Shown here: one piece after another, positions 27,571-38,517 of the stretch
Numbering within the stretch: the stretch's first letter is position 1
Layout: each line of letters starts with the position of its first letter
Origin: Desulfosarcina widdelii
Lineage (GTDB): Bacteria > Desulfobacterota > Desulfobacteria > Desulfobacterales > Desulfosarcinaceae
Direction: 5' to 3'
NCBI RefSeq assembly: GCF_009688965.1
Contig: NZ_AP021875.1
Coordinates: 5,456,001 to 5,520,000, forward strand
DNA length: 64,000 nt
The notes under the pieces: generated by a model
Seen by the model: only the letters and a program-made list of their open reading frames with translations
Told to the model about the DNA's origin: nothing
Databases searched by the model: none
Translations under genes and position numbers: made by a program

Positions 27571-28851
27571 TTATTGAAAATACAGATTTTGTTCATCCCT
27601 CAGTTTGTCGCAGAGCCGGCCTTTCGGCAAGATAACGTTATCATATGTGACTGGCTGATCGATTGGAATATCCGTTGACAAACGGCATCCCTCGCTGAGC
27701 CCCATGGGCAATAGATTCTCCTTTTGGCTAACCTCTACATTTTCGAGCATCCCATAGCAGGTAAACCCGCCGATGCCGTCGAGCATGTCACCGGCCTTGA
27801 GGTTTCGTTTTGCCACCGTAATGACATCGCACACTGGGCCTGACACAGGTGCAATGGCCGCGTCATGAAACAAAACCGCTCTAGCCACTGTCAGGGGCAC
27901 CTCAAGATGAGGAAGATGATAGGGAACGTAAAACGGATAGATGGGGCCAGCGCCCATTTTAAAATACTTCATATAATTGCGCCGCTCCGGATGATCGTTA
28001 TGGCCCAATACAAACACACCTGGTCCGGGTTCGGCACCGATGATGTAATCCACCAGACCGCCGCCCATCAATTGGTCGAGAGGAAAAAGATCAACAGCCT
28101 CATTGACATGTTTGCAGCGCGGTCCGTACATTCCTCGTTTTCCGGCTTTAAAGCCCGTGGCGTTGGCTACCACCGCATTCTCCATGGAAATTTTGGTTCC
28201 GTCGGCAAACGATGTGGCCATTTCCGGAGAGAGCCCGTGGGCCTCGGCGAATCCTTTCTGGGTTTCCGGCGTCCGGTAATAATCCTGCAGCCCTTTGATG
28301 TTACCAACCAATACCGGATCGTAACCGATTGATTTGACAAATCGATAGAGATTCATCATTACGCCGGGCTGATCACCATCGGCGTTAGTGACGACAACGC
28401 CGGCCCTGTCGGCGTAGACTTTGAGAATCGGCCCTACGGTCGCATCCAGTTCCGCATTCATCAGGATCATGTGTTTTTTGTTTTTAATCCCGTTCAAAGC
28501 CACATGCGCGCTATACTCCACATGTCCGGTCGCTTCGATTATCGCCTCGATACCCTCCGCCTCACAAAGCAGGTGTGGATCGTCGGTGACGGCATAAACA
28601 CCTTTTAAGACGGCTTCGTTGAGCTGTGAGACATTTTCCACGGTTTGCACCGAGCCAACGCCTGCTTCACGGTAAGCCCGTTCAGCCGCCGAAAGGGTCC
28701 GGTTGGCAATCGCCGCCACCGTCATCCCCGGAAGGTAGCGTTCGATTTGCAAGGTGATGCCGCGTCCGATATACCCGGCGCCCACCAGCCCGACCTTAAT
28801 CGGGTTATTGTTATCGTGTCTTTTTCTCAAGGCGGTGTCGACGATAATCAT
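27571..28851 (-). CDS. NAD(P)-dependent oxidoreductase with SAF domain
   Basis: 426 residues. An N-terminal Rossmann motif KVGLVGAGYIGRGI is followed by a homoserine-dehydrogenase-like catalytic region and a C-terminal SAF-type domain (AKRNLKAGDMLDGIGGFTCYG). The family is found next to nucleotide-sugar genes, but its reaction is not established. The ATG overlaps the stop of the upstream nucleotidyltransferase gene in an ATGA junction and AAGGAGA precedes it, so the two are tightly co-translated and probably act on the same sugar. Confidence 0.8.
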   Translation of the reverse strand: MIIVDTALRKRHDNNNPIKVGLVGAGYIGRGITLQIERYLPGMTVAAIANRTLSAAERAYREAGVGSVQTVENVSQLNEAVLKGVYAVTDDPHLLCEAEGIEAIIEATGHVEYSAHVALNGIKNKKHMILMNAELDATVGPILKVYADRAGVVVTNADGDQPGVMMNLYRFVKSIGYDPVLVGNIKGLQDYYRTPETQKGFAEAHGLSPEMATSFADGTKISMENAVVANATGFKAGKRGMYGPRCKHVNEAVDLFPLDQLMGGGLVDYIIGAEPGPGVFVLGHNDHPERRNYMKYFKMGAGPIYPFYVPYHLPHLEVPLTVARAVLFHDAAIAPVSGPVCDVITVAKRNLKAGDMLDGIGGFTCYGMLENVEVSQKENLLPMGLSEGCRLSTDIPIDQPVTYDNVILPKGRLCDKLRDEQNLYFQ

Positions 28852-29693
28852 CGCTTCTCCTTTTCGGCAGTTATTTGCGTCATCGCTGCAACAAGGCTTT
28901 CCGGTGTACCGATATCAATATAGCGGCCCTCGTCAAAAATCACGCTGGCCACGTTCAGGCCCGAATCCAAGGCCGTCTGGATAACATTGCCGACATAATA
29001 CTCACGGCGGCGGCCCTTGGGGACGGCGTTGTATTCTTCTGCCACCAAGGGTTCGGCGTCATCCAGTGCACGTTGCATAAACCTTGTAAACGTCGGCGAC
29101 CAAACGGCAATAATCCATGTAAAGGTCAATGTCGTTGCCGCCGGTTTTATGTCAATCCCTTGAATACCGCCATTGCGGTCGAGGCGGACCATATCCATCT
29201 TCGACGGGTCCGATGCCCGGTACAATCCCATAACCAGATCGGCGCCGGAGGCACTTTGCTTTTCAAGCAGACGGGAAAATGCGTTCACCGGTGTAAAGCG
29301 AATATCGGGAAACCCGAACAAAACAGTCGCATCACGAACAAAGGGAAAGGCCTGCCTAAGACTGAATGGTGCACCATAGGGGCAATCGGTAACCACATAG
29401 GCTAGATCAGCGCCTGTCAACCGGCCCGGGCCAAAATAGGCTGGGATGTCCCATTTCTCGCGATTAATCACGATAAAGGCTTTACCGGCGCCGGCCCTGA
29501 CCATGCTTTCCAGCAAATACTGACTGATCGCTTTGGGGCGGAGGGCATCTTCCCCCTGGCCTGTCCCCAGTGCCTGCAGTCCAACCGGAAGCAGTTCTTT
29601 GCTGCAAGGCAGCGGCTGGATGCGGCTGGCTTTCCCTGCCGCGGGCAACAGACCGATTAATTCGTTCCTCAGCGCGCCTCTAATCTTAACCAT
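28848..29693 (-). CDS. sugar-1-phosphate nucleotidyltransferase (dTDP-glucose pyrophosphorylase-like)
   Basis: 281 residues. The N-terminus LIGLLPAAGKASRIQPLPCSKELLPVG is a variant of the nucleotidyltransferase signature, in which the usual G-G-x-G-T-R-L is A-A-G-K-A-S-R and the KELLPVG lysine motif is kept. The middle FGFPDIRFTP corresponds to the metal-binding D of this family. The ATG at 29693 avoids an unlikely N-terminal extension. It overlaps the SAF-oxidoreductase gene by four bases. The altered signature suggests an unusual nucleotide or sugar choice. Confidence 0.8.
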   Translation of the reverse strand: MVKIRGALRNELIGLLPAAGKASRIQPLPCSKELLPVGLQALGTGQGEDALRPKAISQYLLESMVRAGAGKAFIVINREKWDIPAYFGPGRLTGADLAYVVTDCPYGAPFSLRQAFPFVRDATVLFGFPDIRFTPVNAFSRLLEKQSASGADLVMGLYRASDPSKMDMVRLDRNGGIQGIDIKPAATTLTFTWIIAVWSPTFTRFMQRALDDAEPLVAEEYNAVPKGRRREYYVGNVIQTALDSGLNVASVIFDEGRYIDIGTPESLVAAMTQITAEKEKR

Positions 29694-29722
29694 TGACCGT
29701 CGAAGTGGTAAACATAAATGGA

Positions 29723-30256
29723 TCAATCAGTGAAATCCGGCCATTGCCGGTCTTTATCTGACAGAAGAACCCCATCCACGATGGGCCAAACGATGTTGAA
29801 TCGGGGATCGTTCCATCTTACCCCTTTTTCCGCCTCGGGAGTATAAAATTGCGACACCATATAAGCCACTTCGGAATCGTCTTGCAAAGTTTGATATCCG
29901 TGGGCAAGGCCTTCGGGAAAATAAAGCATGCGGCCGTTATCTTCCGTCAGTTCAACGCCGAACCACCGGCAGTAGCTTGGCGACGCCGGCCTCAAGTCAA
30001 CGACGGCGTCGAAAATGGCGCCCCGGATACAGCGCACCAGCTTGGCTTCTCCATGGGGGGCGGCCTGGTAGTGCATTCCCCGCAAGGTCCCTTTGTGGTG
30101 ACTCAGTGCCGTATTGGCCTGTACCAGTGATGTAGAAAGTCCATGGGTTTCAAACTCCCGTCTGCAGAAGGTCCGGGCAAAGTAACCCCGAGGGTCCTGG
30201 ATTTTTTCAAGTTTTATAACGACCACGCCCGCAATCTCGGTTTTTTCAAACTTCAT
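29723..30256 (-). CDS. rfbC: dTDP-4-dehydrorhamnose 3,5-epimerase-like (RfbC family)
   Basis: 177 residues of the RmlC cupin type, with QANTALSHHKGTLRGMHYQ carrying the catalytic His (H-x-G-x-x-R-G-x-H), then the VDLR motif and a late FPEGLAHGYQTL with the substrate-binding His. In rhamnose biosynthesis it epimerises the 4-keto-6-deoxy sugar at C3 and C5. The other rml genes are not in this window, so it may act on a different keto-sugar. The ATG overlaps the stop of the UDP-glucose dehydrogenase gene (ATGA), showing translational coupling. Confidence 0.88.
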   Translation of the reverse strand: MKFEKTEIAGVVVIKLEKIQDPRGYFARTFCRREFETHGLSTSLVQANTALSHHKGTLRGMHYQAAPHGEAKLVRCIRGAIFDAVVDLRPASPSYCRWFGVELTEDNGRMLYFPEGLAHGYQTLQDDSEVAYMVSQFYTPEAEKGVRWNDPRFNIVWPIVDGVLLSDKDRQWPDFTD

Positions 30257-31602
30257 AATGATCGCTCTCCCATCCCGATTCCCTCGTAACGGTCAAAATC
30301 CTTTTTATCGAGCATCCTTCTGCCGTCAATGACCAATGGCTGGGGATGCATGGCCTGGACCAAACGGGGCAGGCGCTTGAAGGCGTCCCATCGGGTAAGA
30401 ATCGCCACCGCACTGGAATCGGCAAGTGCGTCTTCCAAAGTTTCGGCGTATGTGATGGCGTCGCCAAACAGTTTTTTTGCCTCATTTCTAGCCACCGGAT
30501 CGAATGCATGGATCCTTGCGCCTTGCTCAACGAGTGTGTGAATGACCGGTATGGCCGGCGATTCGCGCATGTCGTCCGTTTCAGGCTTGAATGCCAGGCC
30601 AAGGATGGCAACGGAAACACCTTGCAGACTATGAAAGTGTTTTTTTAACATTGCAATAATCTGTCCGGGTTGCTCACGATTGATCCGGATTACTGCATCG
30701 AGAAGACTCATCGACTCTCCCAACGATTGTCCATAGGCGATGAGAGCCTTGACATCTTTAGGGAAACAGCTGCCGCCAAAGCCGCATCCGGCCTCGATAA
30801 ACGTGGTGATGGCGGGTACGATCCGGCGCCCGTTTTCCCCTATCGGGCTCAGCCGTTTGTCCAAATGAACGCCCTTCATCACTTCAGCGACGTCTACTTC
30901 CCCGGATTTTTTACATAAGTTACCGATTTCATTAGAAAAAGATATCAGCGTCGCCAGCAGCGAATTGGCAGTGTATTTGATCATTTCAGCCGTTCGGGAA
31001 TTGGTAGATAGGATATTCGCCGATGTGAACGGCTCGTAAAGCTGCCGCATTACACCATGGCTGCGTGAATCACATGCTCCCAGAACGATGCGGTCGGGTC
31101 TCATGAAATCGGCCACCGCATCCCCTTCGCGCAAAAACTCCGGATTCATCCCAACTCCGAAATCCGCGCCTGCTTTTTTTCCCGAGGCGTTCTCCAGTGC
31201 GGGTGTCACAACGGAATCGGTCGTTCCTGGTATTACCGTGCTCTTCACCACCACAACATGGTACGCCGATTTGGTTTTTAGCGCGTCGCCGATCATTTCA
31301 GCCGCTTGCCGAACAAAAGACAGGTCGATGGCCCGGCCGTCAAAGGGTGTTCCTACGGCTATCATGGAAAGTTCGGTTTCATGCACCGCTCGTTCCAGAT
31401 CGGTGGTGGCAGTCAGGCGGGTGCCCAAATTTTTTTGTAGCAACTCGTCAAGGCCCTGCTCATATATCGGTGAATCGCCTCTGTTGATTTGATCGACTTT
31501 TGCTGTGTCCACATCCACGCAGATCACCGTATGCCCAAGTTCCGCCAGGCAAACGCCGGAAACCAACCCCACGTATCCCGTACCGACGACCGATATCTTC
31601 AC
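30253..31602 (-). CDS. ugd: UDP-glucose/GDP-mannose dehydrogenase family, probable UDP-glucose 6-dehydrogenase
   Basis: 449 residues from the GTG at 31602 (VKISVVGTGYVGLVSG). The GTG shares one base with the stop of the upstream gene and has GAGGAGG just before it. It has the N-terminal NAD-binding motif G-x-G-Y-V-G, the catalytic cysteine in GCGFGGSCFPKDVKAL, and AILGLAFKPETDDMRESPA in the C-terminal half. The enzyme oxidises UDP-glucose twice to UDP-glucuronate, the precursor used by the UXS-like enzyme encoded immediately upstream. Confidence 0.92.
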   Translation of the reverse strand: MKISVVGTGYVGLVSGVCLAELGHTVICVDVDTAKVDQINRGDSPIYEQGLDELLQKNLGTRLTATTDLERAVHETELSMIAVGTPFDGRAIDLSFVRQAAEMIGDALKTKSAYHVVVVKSTVIPGTTDSVVTPALENASGKKAGADFGVGMNPEFLREGDAVADFMRPDRIVLGACDSRSHGVMRQLYEPFTSANILSTNSRTAEMIKYTANSLLATLISFSNEIGNLCKKSGEVDVAEVMKGVHLDKRLSPIGENGRRIVPAITTFIEAGCGFGGSCFPKDVKALIAYGQSLGESMSLLDAVIRINREQPGQIIAMLKKHFHSLQGVSVAILGLAFKPETDDMRESPAIPVIHTLVEQGARIHAFDPVARNEAKKLFGDAITYAETLEDALADSSAVAILTRWDAFKRLPRLVQAMHPQPLVIDGRRMLDKKDFDRYEGIGMGERSL

Positions 31603-32720
31603 TAGGCCTCCTCTGCATTCTGATTGTCCCGATACCACAACAGCGAGCGACGCAGGCCCTCGTCAATCCCGGTTTGCGGACAGTACCCCAATTCATCCAT
31701 CGCCTTGTCGATTCTCGGACAGCGCCGGTTGGGATTGTCCACCAGGTAGGTTTTCTCCTCGCTGGTACGGGTGATGACGGATCCCTTGTATCCCCACATG
31801 GCTGCTGCCTGGGCTGCCATCCTGCGGGCCAATTCCGCCATGGATATCTCGGGAGTTTCCGTACCGATATTGTATGCCTGGCCGCTGCAGCCGTTGATCA
31901 GCACCTTATAGTAGCCGACGACTGCATCGGCGACATAACAGAAGGTTCTTGTTGGCTTCCCGTCGGACAGCATGACGATATCCTCATTCCGGAAGATATT
32001 TCGGGCAAAATCGGGAATCACCCGGCGATCGGTAATTTTCAAACCCGGTCCGTAATTGTTGAATGGGCGCGCGATTCTAATCGGCAAATCATATTGTCGG
32101 GCAAAGTTCACACATAGGGTTTCCCCGTAACGTTTGGATTCGTCGTAACACGCGCGTGGTCCGGTAAAGGAAACATTGCCATTGTAATTTTCCGAAGTGG
32201 GTATCTGGTCGGGTGCCGGATCGCCGTAGACCTCGCTGCTCGAGTAGAACAGGAACCCTTCCGGTACATGCCTTCCCCCCTGGCGCTGATGTTTTACATA
32301 TTCTAAAAGGTGGCGCAGGCCGTTGACATTGGCGTCCATCGTCTCAATGGGGTATTGGCGGTAGAATGTCGGCGAGGCAATCGAAGCGGCATGAATGATA
32401 AAGGCAAAGTCATCGGGCAAATCATTCGGCAATGGCCGGGCGATATTGTGGGTGCGCAACGTAATACCCGATTGTGCTTCCAGGCGCGCCAGCCATTCAG
32501 GCAATCCCCGTATCAGATTGTCCAGTATGGTTAGACCGATCTTATGGGTGGGACGAAATTCTCGATTCCAAAAATCGATCACCTGGACAAGATAATACCC
32601 TAAAAATCCTGCTCCTCCGGTGATTAATAGCTTTTTCCCGCCCATGGTGCCCAGGTCTTTTTCAAGCTGCTTGCACATCGAGGCCAGATCCTGTTCGACA
32701 ATACGCTTCCCGTTTTCCAT
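31602..32720 (-). CDS. UDP-glucuronate decarboxylase (UXS)-like SDR
   Basis: 372 residues. The glycine motif ITGGAGFLGYYLVQ starts near residue 34. The catalytic segment GPRACYDESKRYGETL has the Y-x3-K within the stretch characteristic of UDP-glucuronate decarboxylases, and ARPFNNYGPGLKITDRRVIPDF follows. These enzymes convert UDP-glucuronate to UDP-xylose or the 4-keto-pentose. An insertion of about 15 residues after the first helix (RPTHKIGLTILDN region) is longer than in typical UXS. It is coupled to the UDP-glucose dehydrogenase gene by a one-base overlap, which supports the shared pathway. Confidence 0.82.
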   Translation of the reverse strand: MENGKRIVEQDLASMCKQLEKDLGTMGGKKLLITGGAGFLGYYLVQVIDFWNREFRPTHKIGLTILDNLIRGLPEWLARLEAQSGITLRTHNIARPLPNDLPDDFAFIIHAASIASPTFYRQYPIETMDANVNGLRHLLEYVKHQRQGGRHVPEGFLFYSSSEVYGDPAPDQIPTSENYNGNVSFTGPRACYDESKRYGETLCVNFARQYDLPIRIARPFNNYGPGLKITDRRVIPDFARNIFRNEDIVMLSDGKPTRTFCYVADAVVGYYKVLINGCSGQAYNIGTETPEISMAELARRMAAQAAAMWGYKGSVITRTSEEKTYLVDNPNRRCPRIDKAMDELGYCPQTGIDEGLRRSLLWYRDNQNAEEA

Positions 32721-32774
32721 ATGCTCACTTGTAGTTAGGGGTTGATCGATTTATGGGTCGGCACAAATAGGACC

Positions 32775-33548
32775 TTACCAGGCCTTCCACGGAGCTCGGC
32801 CGGCCTGCCAGAGATCTTCAAGTACATTCTTATCCCGCAAGGTGTCCATGGGATGCCAGAAACCGTAATGGCGATAGGCAGCAAGCATGCCTTCACGGGC
32901 CAGATGTTCCATCGGCTCTCGTTCCCACACCGTGGCATCCCCATCGATATAATCCATTACTTCGGGACCAAGCACAAAAAAGCCGCCATTGATCCAGGCC
33001 CCGTCACCTTGCGGTTTTTCTTTGAATGACGTAATGATGTGTTCGTCTTTGTTCAAACTGAATGCACCGAACCGTCCGGGAGGTTTCACGGCAGTAAGCG
33101 TGGCCAACACCTTCCGGCTTTGATGGAACTGGATCAACTTGTCGATATTCACGTCGCTCACCCCATCGCCGTAGGTCAGGCAGAATGTCTCGTCCCCGAC
33201 ATATTCCCGCACCCGCTTCAGCCTGCCGCCGGTCATGGTGGACTCCCCCGTGTCGACCAGCGTTATCTTCCAGGGTTCCGTTCCGTTCTGATGTACCTTG
33301 ACGTCGTTATTGCGCAGGTCGAATGTAATATCTGACATATGAAGGGTGTAGGTCGCAAAATACTCCTTGATCATGTATCCTTTGTAACCCAAACAGATGA
33401 TAAATTCATTGATTCCATGGGCAGAATAAATCTTCATGATATGCCAGAGCATCGGTTTGTCACCAATTTCCACCATCGGCTTGGGTCTGACACCCGTCTC
33501 CTCGGACAAGCGCGTTCCAAAGCCCCCGGCCAGGATAACTGCTTTCAT
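32775..33548 (-). CDS. rfbF: glucose-1-phosphate cytidylyltransferase (RfbF-like)
   Basis: 257 residues from the ATG at 33548, with GAGGG upstream. MKAVILAGGFGTRLSEETGVRPKPMVEIGDKPMLWHIMKIY is nearly the full RfbF/DdhA signature. LTYGDGVSDVNIDKLI supplies the metal-binding aspartate. It makes CDP-glucose, the first step of CDP-dideoxyhexose or CDP-linked sugar pathways. The usual partners (CDP-glucose 4,6-dehydratase and the RfbH dehydratase) are not visible here. They may lie elsewhere, or the SDR downstream may use the CDP-sugar. It is the most upstream gene of the GC-rich block. Confidence 0.9.
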   Translation of the reverse strand: MKAVILAGGFGTRLSEETGVRPKPMVEIGDKPMLWHIMKIYSAHGINEFIICLGYKGYMIKEYFATYTLHMSDITFDLRNNDVKVHQNGTEPWKITLVDTGESTMTGGRLKRVREYVGDETFCLTYGDGVSDVNIDKLIQFHQSRKVLATLTAVKPPGRFGAFSLNKDEHIITSFKEKPQGDGAWINGGFFVLGPEVMDYIDGDATVWEREPMEHLAREGMLAAYRHYGFWHPMDTLRDKNVLEDLWQAGRAPWKAW

Positions 33549-34131
33549 GGCATCCCTCTTAACTTTGAATTTACGTTCAATTGAATATAGCTCCGCTTTC
33601 TCAGTTACAGGAAAAGACTGATTCACTTGCGGGTTTCGCCCCACTGCGGGAATCACCCCATGCATAGCATCAACAGTTAAAAAGCAAATTATCGAATCGT
33701 CAACACGAAATAATCATGGATTGTGATAATGCTCCCATGTCCCGACAACTGTCAATGGATCTCACATGGTTATCGGCAAGTCGGCAGAGAGCATGAGATC
33801 CGATTTGGCACGGCATCAGGCAACCCAACCGAATGCCATGTTATGCAATTGTCATGCAAGCTTTTCAATAATTAAAAATCCCGTGATTCCAGGATGTAAG
33901 ATGGATGCCGCGCAGGATGCTCGCACCTGAAGGGCATTCTCTGATAGAGAGAATGAAAAAGTTTCCACACTGCCGCCGTATTCAATCGGAATCAAACCAG
34001 GACTACGAAGATTTATTGGCAAGTATCTGGTGATAACAATCCAAACTTAGCCCGGAGTAAAGAAGAAGGGTGGGGGCATTTTTTAAACCCCCACCCGTTT
34101 TTTAAAATCCGTTTCTTTTTTGAGCTCTCAT
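33549..34131. other. gene-free stretch between the polysaccharide locus and the LamG gene
   Basis: No supported coding region. It should contain the promoter of the nucleotide-sugar operon, but I cannot place a convincing one. The right end holds the hairpin described at 34068-34103. Confidence 0.5.
34068..34103 (+). terminator. bidirectional terminator-like hairpin
   Basis: GGGTGGGGG (34068-34076) pairs with CCCCCACCC (34088-34096), with an AT-rich loop and a T run at 34098-34103 on the plus strand. On the minus strand, which carries the LamG gene ending 36 bp away, the hairpin is followed by a pyrimidine-rich TTCTTCTTT, so it probably ends that transcript. Confidence 0.65.
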
Positions 34132-35724
<1,593 letters not shown>

Positions 35725-36526
35725 TTCCTCTCCCTTTCGATAAGCGTCATTCCACACTTTTTTATTATCACTCAGCCCTTCAACCACTCCTGACTGCTAA
35801 GATCAAACGATGTCTGCCAAAATCGGTTACCGTGGAGCTTTCCGGAAACATTTTCCAAGCGAAAGCGACTTTAAGCTCTTAGCTAGCAATGGTTATGCCA
35901 TACAAATTCGAAGAGGACAAGCCGATCCTTGCGGGCCTTGCCAAGCGGGCTTTTTGGCCGGACAGGATGCTGGTGGAATAGGGAGGGTCGATAGGGAAGT
36001 CTATCCTTCTGACCAGGCAGTGCATAGGTATTTGGTTACCAAACTACCCATGGGGTAGGAAATAATTTTCTCATATTTCCAAATCACGCCAAATCACGCC
36101 ATGGTGTGAACTGCCAAAACCTCCTGAAACCCTTGATGAATGCAGGATTTCTTGGACGCTCGGGGGATGCTTGTCTATGGCATTTTGTTTGCATAGAGAG
36201 ATTGCTTGATATATAAGGGTCGTCACTCACGACGTTGCGGTAGACGGGAAACCGCCGAATTCGGGTGCCCATAGCTGTAAAGCAACCACAGCATGGTTAG
36301 CATTTGCGACATCGTTGTCAAATTATAATGGTCATTTCGAGTAACAGAAACCGATAACGGCGAAGCGACAAATCCGATAGAATAATCCGGAAAAACGAAA
36401 ACACTGCCCGGGTTTACACAAGGGTGATTTTGAACATCAGCGGCTTTGACGGGGGCCGGCGTATCAGCTAACCACAATGTGGATGACGGCCCGACGATTC
36501 CGGCGTCGCGCTTCGTTTAAGGAGAC
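35725..36526. other. divergent intergenic region, no gene supported
   Basis: About 800 bp between the divergently transcribed LamG and SGNH genes. It must contain both promoters. Short open frames here lack ribosome sites and recognisable sequence. I see no clear riboswitch or repeat apart from a single 13-bp palindrome near 36030 (TTTGGTTACCAAA). Confidence 0.45.
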
Positions 36527-38119
36527 ATGAAATTGAATTATAGAAATAGGCTTGTATTCGCCATAGCCTGTTTGGCGGCGGTGCTTATCCTGGCTGGGTG
36601 CGGAGGTGGCGGTGACGGCGATGTAAGCTCCGCTTCATCGCCGACCTACCCGGCGCCGGCCGTTGTTTATGCGGATGCCTTTCCCGACGACGCCGCATTC
36701 AATGCCCACTGGGCAACTGAAGATCCTACCGGCGGCAACGCAAGCTGGGCGGTGGTCGGCGGAGAACTGAGCCAGACCGGCCATCTGGAGGACAATGACC
36801 TGAGGGACCTTACCTTTGATGGATTGTCCTCCTATCATCTGGGCACTTACGCTTACCTGGTCGATCCATCCATAAGCGGCTCCTACCGCTTCAGCGTGAG
36901 TGTCCTGCCGAAAGACAACAACGCCGTCGACAAGACCGAGGGTAACGACGTGGGCATCCTCTTCGGATATGAGGATGACGACAACTATTACCGCATATCC
37001 ATGAATGCCCGGTATGGCTTTACCCGCTTCGAGAAGCGTAGCGGCGGCAATTTCGAAACCATTGCGGTCAACGCTCGGGGCTATGTGGACGAGAACTGGG
37101 TCAGCATGGCCGCCGAGATCAGCGGCGACACAATTGTGGTCTGGATCAACGGCCAGCCGATTTTCGCCTGGGTGGATTCCGCTGTACTTTCAGGTACGGT
37201 GGCTCTCTACTGCCAGGACCGTTGCCGTTTCGACAACGTCCGCATCACCGAAAACCCCCGGCAACCCACCGTGGCCATCGCCTCCCCACTTGCTTATTCC
37301 GTCACCCCGAACAATTCTTTTCAGGCCAAGGCTGTTGTGCTCAGCAAACCCAGCGGCAGCAGCGTTGCCTTCAGCCTGGATGACGGCAGTGAGATTTCTG
37401 CCACCGCCTCGGGTGGCTACTATTTGGCCAATTTTAACGGGGTGGCAGATGGCGAGCATGAGGTTACGGCGGTTTTACGATACGCCGACGGCACCCGGGC
37501 CGACATCGATGTCAACGCAACCGTGGGCACCGGCGGCGACTACTACGTAAGCGTGGGGGACAGCATTACCAACGGCAAGTATGACGAAGATCCATCCAAC
37601 AACGATTCAGCGGACGGACGGATCGTGTCCATTCAGGGCTACCAGGCCCCCCTGGTCGATGCATTGGGGACCCAGACTCGACCGGTGATCGTATTCAACG
37701 AGGGCATCGCCGGCGAAGATTCTACGGAGATGGAAACCCGAATCGTCTCCATCTTGGAGCGCCACCCCGGAGCCAATCAGGTGCTGATGCTGATTGGCAC
37801 CAACGATTCCTACGGGGGCGGGTTACCTTCCGCTACCTTCGCGGACAATGTTGACGATACGGCCGACCTAATCGTGGACGCTGGCAAACAAGTCTGGCTG
37901 GCTGAAATCCTGCCCACGAGAGACGATGATGCCCGGAACGCTACTATCCAGCAGTACAATGTTGAGATTCAGACGATCGCCGGCACGGTTGCCGACGTTT
38001 TTCTCGGTCCGGATTTATACACCAATTTTAACAGCCCGAGCTATTATACGGACAATCTTCACCCCAACGACACGGGGTACGGCGTCATCGCCGACCAATG
38101 GTATGACAAACTGCATTAA
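36527..38119 (+). CDS. lipoprotein with SGNH/GDSL hydrolase domain
   Basis: 530 residues. The signal ends in a lipobox (LILAGC, Cys25), so it should be lipid-anchored. Residues ~45-245 form a LamG-like beta-sandwich, then an Ig-like segment (~250-330). The C-terminal SGNH domain has all four blocks: GDSITNG (Ser346), the Gly block (NEGIAGED), GTNDS, and DNLHPND (Asp509, His512). Such enzymes remove acyl groups from polysaccharide, so this may be an O-deacetylase for the local glycan, countering the acyltransferase (inference). AAGGAGAC lies just before the ATG. It is the only plus-strand gene between 1 and 48 kb. Confidence 0.88.
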   Translation: MKLNYRNRLVFAIACLAAVLILAGCGGGGDGDVSSASSPTYPAPAVVYADAFPDDAAFNAHWATEDPTGGNASWAVVGGELSQTGHLEDNDLRDLTFDGLSSYHLGTYAYLVDPSISGSYRFSVSVLPKDNNAVDKTEGNDVGILFGYEDDDNYYRISMNARYGFTRFEKRSGGNFETIAVNARGYVDENWVSMAAEISGDTIVVWINGQPIFAWVDSAVLSGTVALYCQDRCRFDNVRITENPRQPTVAIASPLAYSVTPNNSFQAKAVVLSKPSGSSVAFSLDDGSEISATASGGYYLANFNGVADGEHEVTAVLRYADGTRADIDVNATVGTGGDYYVSVGDSITNGKYDEDPSNNDSADGRIVSIQGYQAPLVDALGTQTRPVIVFNEGIAGEDSTEMETRIVSILERHPGANQVLMLIGTNDSYGGGLPSATFADNVDDTADLIVDAGKQVWLAEILPTRDDDARNATIQQYNVEIQTIAGTVADVFLGPDLYTNFNSPSYYTDNLHPNDTGYGVIADQWYDKLH

Positions 38120-38126
38120 AAATGAA

Positions 38127-38157
38127 GGGGGCCGGCGTTGCCGGCTCCCTGATCTTT
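38127..38157 (+). terminator. intrinsic terminator of the SGNH gene
   Basis: A 10-bp GC-rich stem (38127-38136 with 38140-38149, one G-T wobble, 3-nt loop) begins eight bases after the stop codon and is followed by a short T-rich tract. Confidence 0.65.
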
Positions 38158-38391
38158 TCCCGACCCGGCTTCCATGGGCGTCAGTTACCGACGTCCGATA
38201 GATCGACGCCAAATCCCAATAGTAATATCTTTGCTGCGATAAACCACACCGGCGCTTCAAAGAAGGCCCCACCGGTGCGCGCGGGATCGCTTTAAAATCA
38301 CTCTGGCACCTGTCTGCAGGGCTCCCTCTGAACACCTTCACCCATGGCGTGACGCCCGCAGCATAGGGCTCAGCTTCGATGGCCCTGTGGG

Positions 38392-38419
38392 AAGTTGAAT
38401 GGATGCATACATTCAACTT
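38392..38419. repeat. 10-bp inverted repeat in gene-free stretch
   Basis: AAGTTGAATG (38392-38401) and CATTCAACTT (38410-38419) form perfect arms around an 8-nt loop. It lies in the 398-bp gap (38120-38517) between the convergent SGNH and HEAT-like genes and could mark a 3' end. No T run follows. Nothing else is recognisable in the gap. Confidence 0.4.
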
Positions 38420-38517
38420 TCGTAGCAGAGGGAATCCGAATTTAGCGGAGGATTACTGATTTCCATGGATGCGGGAAAGACGTGTCCGGCGACTGCGGAT
38501 TGATCAATTGCCGGCGG

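Noticed and set aside
35810..36058. 82-codon plus-strand frame in the divergent promoter region
   Set aside because: No ribosome site or plausible protein pattern; lies where two promoters must be.
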